From the NCBI GenBank assembly GCA_031546985.1, contig JAVBJN010000118.1:1-25927 (forward strand): a DNA stretch of 25,927 bases. Direction: 5' to 3'. The position numbers were made by a program, and so were the translations under genes. This document shows, one piece after another, positions 16,209 through 24,900 of the stretch. The DNA is from JAVBJN01 sp031546985. Lineage in GTDB: Bacteria > Bacteroidota > Bacteroidia > Chitinophagales > Chitinophagaceae. The notes under the pieces were generated by a model that searched no databases, had not been told where the DNA came from, and saw only the letters and a list, made by a program, of their open reading frames with translations. How positions within the stretch are numbered: the stretch's first letter is position 1; every line of letters begins with the position of its first letter.

Positions 16209-17255
16209 ATGGAAAACACCACCAAACAGAATAAGGCAGTGGCCTGGTGGCTACTGGCAGGTATACTGATGATTATTGTTCAGATCCTGCTGGGCGGCAT
16301 AACCCGGCTCACCGGCTCCGGCCTGTCCATTACCGAATGGAAACCCCTTATGGGCGCCCTGCCACCAATGAGCGATAAGGAGTGGCAGCATGCCTTTGAC
16401 GGTTACCAAAACATAGCCCAATACAAATACATCAACAACCATTTTACAGTAGATGATTTTAAGTTCATCTTCTTCTGGGAGTGGCTGCACCGCCTGTGGG
16501 CCCGCTTGCTGGGTGTGGTATTTGCCATTGGCTTCATCTACTTCCTGGCGAAGCGCTATTTCCGCAAAGACATGATTACGCCGCTGGTTATCCTTTTTGT
16601 ACTCGGTGGGGTGCAAGGCCTTATTGGCTGGATTATGGTAGCCAGCGGGCTAAACGATACCTACCTGTATGTAAACCATATTAAACTGGCCATTCACTTT
16701 ATCTCGGCGCTGGTGCTGCTGTGTTATACTTTATGGTTTGCCTTTCAGCTGCTGGTGCCGCAAAAAGACTTGTTTAACAGCCCTGCACTGCGCAAAGCCT
16801 CCATTGCACTAACCAGTGTGCTTACGCTGCAGTTGATTTACGGCGCCTTTATGGCCGGTCTTAAAGCCGCCACTTATGCGCCTACCTGGCCCGGCATCAA
16901 CGGCACATTTACACCTGCGTCGTTGGGATCGGAGAGCTGGATCAACTTTCCGATAAACGTACATTTTGTACACCGCACCCTGGCTTTTCTGCTGGTAGCA
17001 GGTACCACCATCTGGTATGTACTGGCCCTTAAAATAAACACATCGGCCTTGTTTAAAAAGGTGCGCATCATTCCCGTTTTGCTCATTCTATTACAGGCAT
17101 TGCTGGGTATTTTAGCAGTGCGTACCGCACCGGGTATTGTACTGGGCAAGTTTGGCGCCTACGAGCTCATTGCCGAAACGCACCAGCTGGTAGCTATGTT
17201 TTTCCTTATGGCTATGACCTTAATGCTGTATATGAACAAGAAAAACATATCGTAA
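16209..17255 (+). CDS. ctaA: Heme A synthase, COX15-like
   Basis: The protein of about 348 residues is a membrane enzyme that oxidises the C8 methyl of heme O to give heme A, the cofactor of aa3-type cytochrome oxidases. Eight hydrophobic segments are visible, in two similar halves. Conserved blocks are GGITRLTGSGLSITEWKP near the N-terminus, the histidine of EWLHRLWAR, the histidines of YVNHIKLAIHF, VHFVHRTLAF, and AETHQLVAMF near the end; these histidines are the heme ligands in the family. The long loop after the first helix and the LTGSGLSITEW block place it with the mitochondrial/alphaproteobacterial COX15 type, not the shorter Bacillus CtaA. I chose ATG 16209 (MENTTKQNK) over an in-frame TTG at 16197, which overlaps the -7 box. 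Heme O synthase and oxidase genes are not in the window. Confidence 0.93.
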   Translation: MENTTKQNKAVAWWLLAGILMIIVQILLGGITRLTGSGLSITEWKPLMGALPPMSDKEWQHAFDGYQNIAQYKYINNHFTVDDFKFIFFWEWLHRLWARLLGVVFAIGFIYFLAKRYFRKDMITPLVILFVLGGVQGLIGWIMVASGLNDTYLYVNHIKLAIHFISALVLLCYTLWFAFQLLVPQKDLFNSPALRKASIALTSVLTLQLIYGAFMAGLKAATYAPTWPGINGTFTPASLGSESWINFPINVHFVHRTLAFLLVAGTTIWYVLALKINTSALFKKVRIIPVLLILLQALLGILAVRTAPGIVLGKFGAYELIAETHQLVAMFFLMAMTLMLYMNKKNIS

Positions 17256-17332
17256 ATAACACTGTAACAATTCAGACTAAAAACATTTCTTTTTTTAAAT
17301 TGCTTGTTTACCTTCGGGGCAAATTTAAAATT

Positions 17333-17797
17333 ATGAACCAGGCTGTTTTTCTCCAATCGGCATTTACCCATCTGCTTCGCAACGCCAATGCTGCTACACC
17401 ACGTGAGTGGGGCAAGATGGATCTGCAACAGATGGTAGAGCACATGAGCGACAGCTTTAGAATAGCTAATGGAAAAGACATCCAAACCTGCGTTACCCCA
17501 GCGGAGAACCTGGAAAAAATGCAGGCTTTTCTGATGAGCGATAAGCCTTTCCGGCCCAATACGCCCAATATTCAAATGCCCGATACACCACTTGCCCACC
17601 GCAACAGCTCTTATGCACTGGCGGTAGATGAGCTACAGGGCGAGATCAATGATTTCTTTACCGTGTTTGAAAACCAACCCGGCAAAACCATTACCAATCC
17701 TTTCTTTGGCGATCTCAGCTTTGCCATGTGGCAGCAGCTGCTCACCAAGCATTGCGAGCACCACCTGCGCCAGTTTAATTTATTGATACACGGTTAA
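17333..17797 (+). CDS. Small DinB-like (DUF1569-type) protein
   Basis: The 154-residue cytosolic protein is probably a four-helix bundle of the DinB/YfiT-like superfamily. The visible signature is a histidine in the first half (H37, in MVEHMSDSF) and a C-terminal H140-x3-H144-x2-Q147 cluster (KHCEHHLRQF); these histidines form a metal site in DinB-like proteins. The GKM-LQQMVEH block resembles DUF1569. Some superfamily members are metal-dependent thiol transferases or hydrolases, but no specific activity can be assigned here. An in-frame TTG exists 33 bp earlier, but the ATG at 17333 is the better start. It lies 77 bp after ctaA and 37 bp before the next gene, which may share its transcript. 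Confidence 0.7.
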   Translation: MNQAVFLQSAFTHLLRNANAATPREWGKMDLQQMVEHMSDSFRIANGKDIQTCVTPAENLEKMQAFLMSDKPFRPNTPNIQMPDTPLAHRNSSYALAVDELQGEINDFFTVFENQPGKTITNPFFGDLSFAMWQQLLTKHCEHHLRQFNLLIHG

Positions 17798-17834
17798 TTT
17801 TTATTTCAACATACCCACAGACAAGTATTTATTC

Positions 17835-19517
17835 ATGAAAAAATTATTGCTGGCATTAGCCTTAGTGGCTACTGCCGTAAATGTTGCTTGCGCCAATCCT
17901 TACAGCGCAGCGGAAAGTGTCTCATTTAAAGAACCGGAATCGGGCTGGCTTAAACTATTGCAGCTCAAAAACGGTAACACAATATTGCTGCACCTCGGTT
18001 TCAAACGCAATGCTACCGTTAAAATTTTTGACCCCCGCCATGAGCTGATCGCCGAAACCAGGCTAAAACTGGATGCCGGCCGAAACGGCAACCTTAAAAA
18101 AGCAGTTGTGGAAGCGGTGCATGAGATTGATGGCAACATGGTAGTGTTTATCCAGAACTATCCCAGAAAAACACCTACGCTGTACCGTTTTGTTATTGAC
18201 GGCCAGTCGGGCAAGTTGCTTAAAGAAGAAGTTGTAGGCAAGCTTTCTGCGCTTCATATGGGCTCTGCCTTTGCGCTGGGGTTTGGCCATGCAGATATGC
18301 CTGATTTTCTTGTAAAGAAAGATCCTAATTCAGACCATTATGCAGTAGCAATGTTCAACAGCTTTGAATCGGACCGCAATAAAAGGGTCGAGCTCGTGCT
18401 CTACAATGGCAAACACCAGCAGGTAAGCAGGGCCTATTATAAATGCCCCGACAATACCTTCAAATATATGGTGCCATTGGATATGCTGGTCGATAAAAAC
18501 ATGGGCGTTTATGCAGTAGCAAGAGCTTACAACACCCGTAGCCAGGGCGGCACTACCGACAAAACGGTGATAGCAACCTTACCCAACAACGCATCGGAAG
18601 TACAAACCCACATTCTTAAGGGCACAGGCAATAAACCCATTACACAAGCCAGGCTCCTGCACGATGCAACGCCCGGCAAGCTGGCGCTCTTAACCGTTAC
18701 CAACAATTCTTACGTCTACAACACCAATCTACGGCTGATAGATACCGATTCGTTTAAAACAGAAAAAAACCTGGCCTTAAAATTCAGTAAGCCTAAACAA
18801 CAGTATAACAGTGTTTTTCCTAAAAAGAAAAACAAGAGCTTTCAAGGAATTCCGGTTGATTTCTATACCAACAGCAATAACACATATACCATTGTATGGG
18901 AAGAAATTTTTACCGCAGTAAAAGAAACACACAGGGTAGGAGTTGGCTCCAATGCATCGAGCGTATCCTCCTATCGCAGGGTACCGGCCGCAACTTCTGA
19001 CGAGCTGGGCAGTAAAAGACCAGCAGGAGGAAGAACCGGACTGGGCTCCGTAGCTGTTTCGCTGTTCGACACAACTGGTGCCGAAAAAGAAGGTTATTTC
19101 GTACCCAAAGATTACCGTATTTACGGCACCATGTTACCCTCAATGTACCATAACGACCGTAAAGACAAAGCTGCTTTGCTGTATCAAGGTAACCAATACA
19201 AGTATTTCCACTACCTGCATAAAGAAGATTCGGGCTACCTGCTGTTTAATGATGTGGCTGAAAACCTGGACCTGATTAAAAAGGGGAAACTTCAAGGCAT
19301 TACCGGCATTAGTGCCAGCGACGCTTATATTGCCAAACTGGAAAGCGGCGCCCAGACCCGCAGCATGGCATTCGGCGCAGCAGCAAGTAAAAAAATGCAC
19401 CAGTTTGCACTTTTCGCTGTCTCTGATTATAATACAGCTTCTAATACACTGGCCACCGTTAAAATGGAAAAAAAGGGAGGAGCCACCAAAGCCAGGGTGG
19501 TTTGGATGAAGCTTTAA
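17835..19517 (+). CDS. Secreted protein of unknown function
   Basis: I do not recognise this 560-residue protein. It has an N-terminal signal peptide (MKKLLLALALVATAVNVACA), probably cut after ACA at residue 20. The cysteine at 19 does not sit in a good lipobox, so it is more likely periplasmic or secreted than a lipoprotein. The body is rich in short strands with Gly/Asp/Asn turns and blocks such as ALLTVTNNSYVYNTNLRLIDTD, suggesting a beta-propeller-like or otherwise all-beta fold. Residues about 360-425 are low in hydrophobics and rich in Ser/Gly/Arg (VGVGSNASSVSSYRR...RPAGGRTGLGS), perhaps a disordered loop. No T9SS C-terminal domain, transmembrane helix or catalytic motif is seen. It follows the DinB-like gene by 37 bp and is closed by a strong terminator. 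Confidence 0.7.
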   Translation: MKKLLLALALVATAVNVACANPYSAAESVSFKEPESGWLKLLQLKNGNTILLHLGFKRNATVKIFDPRHELIAETRLKLDAGRNGNLKKAVVEAVHEIDGNMVVFIQNYPRKTPTLYRFVIDGQSGKLLKEEVVGKLSALHMGSAFALGFGHADMPDFLVKKDPNSDHYAVAMFNSFESDRNKRVELVLYNGKHQQVSRAYYKCPDNTFKYMVPLDMLVDKNMGVYAVARAYNTRSQGGTTDKTVIATLPNNASEVQTHILKGTGNKPITQARLLHDATPGKLALLTVTNNSYVYNTNLRLIDTDSFKTEKNLALKFSKPKQQYNSVFPKKKNKSFQGIPVDFYTNSNNTYTIVWEEIFTAVKETHRVGVGSNASSVSSYRRVPAATSDELGSKRPAGGRTGLGSVAVSLFDTTGAEKEGYFVPKDYRIYGTMLPSMYHNDRKDKAALLYQGNQYKYFHYLHKEDSGYLLFNDVAENLDLIKKGKLQGITGISASDAYIAKLESGAQTRSMAFGAAASKKMHQFALFAVSDYNTASNTLATVKMEKKGGATKARVVWMKL

Positions 19518-19540
19518 CCCATACTTAAGCATTTAATCTT

Positions 19541-19576
19541 CAAAAGCCTCTCTCAATAAACCGGGGGAGGCTTTTG
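19541..19576 (+). terminator. Intrinsic terminator after the secreted unknown protein
   Basis: CAAAAGCCTC (19541-19550) pairs with GAGGCTTTTG (19567-19576), extended inward by four more pairs (two G-U), with an 8-nt loop. It begins 23 bp after the stop codon. Its outer stem is nearly identical to the terminator at 15410-15446. Confidence 0.8.
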
Positions 19577-19639
19577 CTATATCGGGCATTAACTTGATAA
19601 TACCTAAATTAGCGTCCTGAAAACCGAAAATAAAGCCAC

Positions 19640-21694
19640 ATGTCTATAACAAAACTGAAAAACTACGCCGAAGGCCAATGGGTAGAAGGTAATACCGATG
19701 GTGAGGTGTTGTACAACGCCATTACCGGAGATTCTATTTTTACCGCCAGCAGTGCGGGCCTGGATTTTGGCAGCATGATGCACTATGCCCGTACCAAAGC
19801 AGGTGCCCGGCTGCGCAAAATGACCTTCCAGGAGCGTGGCCTGATGCTTAAAGCGCTGGCTATGTACCTGATGGAGCGTAAGGAACGTTATTATACGGTA
19901 AGTGCTATGACCGGTGCTACCCGTGCCGATAGCTGGGTAGATATTGAAGGCGGTATCGGCAACCTGTTTGCCTACGCCAGCCTGCGCCGCCAGTTTCCCA
20001 ATGAGCCGTTTTATGTAGATGGCGATATGGCCAAGCTGAGCAAAAATGGTACGTTTATCGGTCACCACATTATGGTGCCCAAGCATGGTGTGGCTATCCA
20101 TATCAATGCTTTTAACTTCCCGGTATGGGGTATGCTCGAAAAAATAGCGGTTAACCTGCTCGCAGGGGTGCCCGCTATTGTAAAACCGGCTTCTGTTACT
20201 TCCTTCCTTACCGAGGTGGTGGTGCAGGATATCGTTGCCAGCGGCATTCTGCCGGAAGGGTCGCTGCAACTCATTTGTGGTTCGGCCAGGGGTATTCTCG
20301 ATTTTGTGGAGCCACAGGATGTGGTAACCTTTACCGGCAGCGCCGAAACGGGTAAAATGCTTAAATCCCATCCCCGCCTGATCGAAAAAGCTGTTCCTTT
20401 TAATATGGAGGCCGACTCGCTCAACTGCTGCATTTTGGGCAAGGATGTAACACCCGACAAACCGGAGTTCGACATTTTTATCAAAGAAGTAGTACGCGAA
20501 ATTACCACCAAAGCCGGACAGAAATGTACCGCTATACGCCGTGTAATTGTGCCCGAAGACCGTATCGAAGATGTGCAGATAGCCCTGGGCAAACGCCTGG
20601 CGGGTACTACCATTGGCGATCCTTCGGTAGAAGGTGTAAGAATGGGCTCGCTGGCAGGCATAAGCCAGCGCAATGAAGTACGCGAGAAAGTAGAACAGCT
20701 GCTCAAAACCCAGGAAATCATTATCGGCGACCTGGAGAAGTTTGACGTAGTAGGTGCAGATAAAAATAAAGGTGCGTTCATGGCGCCCATCGTGTTCCTG
20801 AACAATAATCCGTTTAAGAATACCGATTGCCACAATATTGAAGCATTTGGCCCGGTAAGCACGTTAATGCCTTACCGCGAGCTTGACGAAGCCATTGAGC
20901 TGGCCAATATGGGCAAAGGCTCCCTGGTGTCTTCTATCGTAACGGCCGATAACGCCATTGCCAAAGCATATGTGCTGGGCGCTGCCCATATGCATGGCCG
21001 CATCCTGATCCTGAACGCAGATTGTGCTAAAGAAAGCACCGGTCACGGTTCTCCTATGCCATTGCTCGTACATGGCGGGCCGGGCCGTGCAGGTGGTGGT
21101 GAGGAAATGGGTGGTAAACGTGGGGTAATGCATTACCTGCAGCGCACTGCCATTCAGGGATCACCAACCAGCATTACGGCGGTAACCAATGTATACCAGC
21201 AGGGTGGTAAGTTTATTGAAGACAGCGTGCACCCGTTCCGCAAGCATTTTGAAGAATTGCAGGTGGGCGAAACCTGGATTACGGCCAAACATACCGTTAC
21301 CGAAGCCGATATCACCAATTTTGCCAACGTAAGCGGCGACAATTTCTACGCACACATGGATGCCACCAGCCTCGAAGGCACCATCTTCGAAAATAGGGTA
21401 GCGCATGGCTACTTTATACTGAGCAAAGCTGCCGGTTTGTTTGTAGATGCCAAGAAGGGCCCTGTATTGCTGAATTATGGCCTGGATGAGTGCCGTTTTG
21501 TAAAACCTGTTTATCCCGGCGCCACCATCGGCGTTAAATTTACCTGTAAAGAAAAAGTAGATCAGGAAAAACGCACCCCCGAAGACATAGCCAAGGGTAT
21601 TGTAAAATGGTTGGTAGATGTGTACGACGAAACCGGCGAAACAGTTGCCATTGCTACAATTTTGACCATGGTTAAAAAACTGGACCAGGCATAA
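19640..21694 (+). CDS. paaZ: Bifunctional PaaZ: oxepin-CoA hydrolase / 3-oxo-5,6-dehydrosuberyl-CoA semialdehyde dehydrogenase
   Basis: The 684-residue enzyme opens the ring in aerobic phenylacetate degradation. The C-terminal MaoC-like hydratase (about residues 535-680) hydrolyses oxepin-CoA, and the N-terminal aldehyde dehydrogenase (about 1-520) oxidises the resulting reactive semialdehyde with NADP. Key residues are in place: E257 (FNMEADSLN) and C296 (GQKCTAIRR) of the dehydrogenase, and D567 and H572 (SGDNFYAHMD) of the hydratase, the same spacing as the catalytic pair in E. coli PaaZ. The HGYFILSKAAGLFVD block is also typical. Both active sites therefore look intact. No paaABCDE, paaG, paaJ or paaK gene lies in the window, so its partners must be elsewhere or the enzyme works on another substrate. 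A 409-codon antisense frame is a shadow. Confidence 0.93.
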   Translation: MSITKLKNYAEGQWVEGNTDGEVLYNAITGDSIFTASSAGLDFGSMMHYARTKAGARLRKMTFQERGLMLKALAMYLMERKERYYTVSAMTGATRADSWVDIEGGIGNLFAYASLRRQFPNEPFYVDGDMAKLSKNGTFIGHHIMVPKHGVAIHINAFNFPVWGMLEKIAVNLLAGVPAIVKPASVTSFLTEVVVQDIVASGILPEGSLQLICGSARGILDFVEPQDVVTFTGSAETGKMLKSHPRLIEKAVPFNMEADSLNCCILGKDVTPDKPEFDIFIKEVVREITTKAGQKCTAIRRVIVPEDRIEDVQIALGKRLAGTTIGDPSVEGVRMGSLAGISQRNEVREKVEQLLKTQEIIIGDLEKFDVVGADKNKGAFMAPIVFLNNNPFKNTDCHNIEAFGPVSTLMPYRELDEAIELANMGKGSLVSSIVTADNAIAKAYVLGAAHMHGRILILNADCAKESTGHGSPMPLLVHGGPGRAGGGEEMGGKRGVMHYLQRTAIQGSPTSITAVTNVYQQGGKFIEDSVHPFRKHFEELQVGETWITAKHTVTEADITNFANVSGDNFYAHMDATSLEGTIFENRVAHGYFILSKAAGLFVDAKKGPVLLNYGLDECRFVKPVYPGATIGVKFTCKEKVDQEKRTPEDIAKGIVKWLVDVYDETGETVAIATILTMVKKLDQA

Positions 21695-21721
21695 CAGCCC
21701 AACATATATTATTTTTATTGC

Positions 21722-21751
21722 AACCCTCCCCATCCCCGGGGAGGGTTTTTT
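21722..21751 (+). terminator. Intrinsic terminator after paaZ
   Basis: A 10-bp GC-rich stem, AACCCTCCCC (21722-21731) and GGGGAGGGTT (21738-21747), with a 6-nt loop, runs into six Ts (21746-21751). It starts 27 bp after the paaZ stop. Confidence 0.9.
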
Positions 21752-21913
21752 ATGTCTTTACTAAAATCCAAGTGCATTAATTCGAATATTTAGAAAACGA
21801 TATTTTATATAACTTAATTATTTTTAGCGGCCGGTACCGACAAACCGGCTCCTGCATCACCAACCAAATGCTAACTCAGTCTATAACGAAAAAGCTAACT
21901 TAAACTAACAGAA
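21752..21913. other. AT-rich upstream region and leader of the giant repeat protein gene
   Basis: The stretch is strongly AT-rich up to about 21825 and then GC-richer. TATTTTTA (21819-21826) is a one-mismatch match to TAnnTTTG and could be the -7 box. Directly after it a 6-bp inverted repeat, GCCGGT (21830-21835) and ACCGGC (21844-21849) with an 8-nt loop, would fall at the 5' end of the transcript. I see no gene here. Confidence 0.4.
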
Positions 21914-24900
21914 ATGAGAAAATTCTTTACCCGACTAACCCAAACCTTACTGGCTTCGGGTGCCTTAATGGCATCGTTGCAAAGTCAGGCCACCGTAACC
22001 CCAGTGGTTGTAACCGGTTACACGGCCGATGTGGTCGCTAATGGCGTGGGCAACCCCACTACATCTACTACCGCGGATGTGGATGGTGTCAGCTATTGCT
22101 TTGTTACTTCTGATTACAAACTAACTTCTACCAGTGCTTCGCCCACCTCGTCTCTCCCGCTTACCGGGTTAATCAACAGTGCGGCTACTACAGGTACAAC
22201 CTACCAACTGGCATCTTACAGTTCCAATAACTCGCTTCGGCTCACTTCCACATCTGCGAGCGGCACCCTTACCCTAACCACACCACAACCAGCCTCTGAG
22301 TTATACCTGTTGTGGACATCGGGCAGTGGGGCCTCTACTGCTGATGTAACCGTAACCTTTACCGATCTTACCACGCAAACCTTTACCGGCAATGCGGTAC
22401 CCGACTGGTATAATGGTACAGGTTACGCTATCCAGGGTATCAGCAGGGTAAACCTTACCAATGGTGGTATTGAAAACTCTACCACCAATCCCCGGTTGTA
22501 CGAAAAGAAACTACTGCTGAACAGTACCAACTACGCCAAAATGGTAGCCAGCATTACGGTAACCCGCGCTACATCCAGCGCAGGCGTAATTAATGTGATG
22601 GGTGTAAGTGCCAACGATGTGTGTTCTGCAGCACCTGCCGTTGGCACAACGACAGCATCCATCAATCCAGCCTGCTGGACCTCCAATAACGTACTCAACC
22701 TTACCGGCCTGGGCTCCAGCGGTGGCGTATCTTACCAATGGCAGAGCTCTGTAGATAATGGCGCCAACTGGGCAGACCTTACCGGCGCTACTACCTTACC
22801 TTATACCGTAACCGGCCAGCTGGTAGCTACACAATACCGTTGCAAACTCACCTGCGCCGTTGCTGCCGCTACTACCTATTCTACTCCGGTGAGCGTAGGC
22901 CAGTACCTTTGTTATTGCAATCCTACCTTCACCAACGGATGTACTTCATGGAGACTGACCAATGTGCAACTGGGGGCGATTAATAACTCACCCACTGCAT
23001 GTGCTACCAATAACTACACCGCCATGTACGCCAACCTCACCGCAGGTGTACCGGCTCCTATGACGATTACCGGCGGCGATTATATCGGATTTGCAGTATA
23101 TGCCGATCTGAATAAGGATGGCGATTTTAACGACATTAACGAACTGTTCTATTCCGCACCTTATTCCGGCGCGCAAAACGTAACGGTTACACCCAATATT
23201 ACGGTACCCAGCTATGTACCTACCGATACCTACCGCCTGCGTGTGTTATGTACCTGGGGTACCTCAGGCCAGGCTGGTGGGGCTTGTAACAACTACCAGT
23301 ACGGCAACTTCCACGATTATTCCATTATCGTAAGCAACCCGGCTACCTGTTATGCTCCAGCTACGTTCACGGCCACCAACGTATTGCCCTTCAGCGCTAC
23401 GCTGAACTGGACTGCCCCTGCAACCACAACGCCTTTGGGCTACCAATGGAAAGTTGTAGCAGGAGGCGCGCCTGCTACCGCACCGGCTGTTCTTACAGGT
23501 GGTACCAATGCCAGCACTTTAACCGCCGGCTTAACCGGTCTTTCTTCGGCTACCAATTACACCGCATATGTTCGTTCTGGTTGCGGAAGCACCAGCGCCG
23601 ATAGCAGTGCCTGGATTCCGGTAAACTTCACCACCCCTTGTGGTGGCGCTCCTGCAGCGGGCACGGCGGCAGCTACACCTGCTAGTGTTTGTCCTAATGC
23701 ATCCTTTGCGTTATCTGCCACCGGGTATGCCTCAGCTATCGGCATTACTTACCTATGGCAGTCTTCTACCAACGGTGGTACTACCTGGACCAATATTCCG
23801 GCCACTACCACACCCAGCTATACTGTTTCTACAGGTATTACCGCAGCTACAATGTATCGCTTGTCTGTAAAATGCGGTATAGACAGCACAGCATCTGTGC
23901 CTGTTACCGTAACGCTTAATCCCGTAACTTCCTGCTACTGCACACCTACCTATTCCAGCGGTGGCGCTGGCGACGGTATTACGAAAGTAAAAATCGGAAC
24001 ATGGGAAAACAGTTCATCAACCACCAATACAACTCCGTATTACACTAACTACAGCCTTACGCAACCCACGCCCCTGGCCATTCCTAACGTATACCAGGCG
24101 CAGCAGTTTACTGTAAACGTAACAGTTGGCAGCGATGGTACCCAATACAGCGCCATCTGGTTAGACCTGAATCATGATGGGGTACTGGGCACCACCGAAT
24201 ACTTTACGGCTGGTGGTAGTGCGGGCGCCAATGGCACCGCCAACATTAATATTACCATACCCAACACTTCGGCACTGGGCATTACCCGTATGCGTGTACG
24301 TGGAGGCGATGATTCGCAACCCACCAGTGGCCAGGCATGTAATGCCAGCAGCTCTGCCTGGGGCGAAGCAGAAGATTATTCTATCTACATTAAACCAGCA
24401 GCGCCTACCATTGCGGCTACACCAGGTATCAATGCCTGCGTGGGCGATAATGTGGTACTTACCGCTACGTCTACAGCACCCAGCCCTACCTTCCTGTGGA
24501 CCGGACCAGGCGCTTTTACCGCTACCGGAGCTACAATAACCTTTAACAATGCTACGGCGGCCATTAATGGTGTGTACACCGCCAAAGTTGTAAGCGGCCC
24601 CGATACATCCCTTACCTCATCCGTAACCGTAACCGTAAGCCCTTACCCTGTAGTAAACCTGGGTAACGATACTACCTTCTGCGGAGGCAATACACTTACG
24701 TTAACAGCACCTGCAGGTAATACTTACCTGTGGAGCAACAACGCTACCACACAAACCATTCCGGCTACCGCTACCGGTCAATACTGGGTTAGGGTAACCA
24801 ACGCTGGTGGTTGTGCCAAACGCGATACCATCAACATAACGGTAAATCCTTTACCGGTGGTAAACCTGGGTAACGACACTACCATTTGCGCGGGTGTAAG

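Noticed and set aside
19604..20833. 409-codon open reading frame on the minus strand
   Set aside because: It is antisense to paaZ, whose catalytic residues are all present in the plus-strand frame; the antisense product has no recognisable domain.
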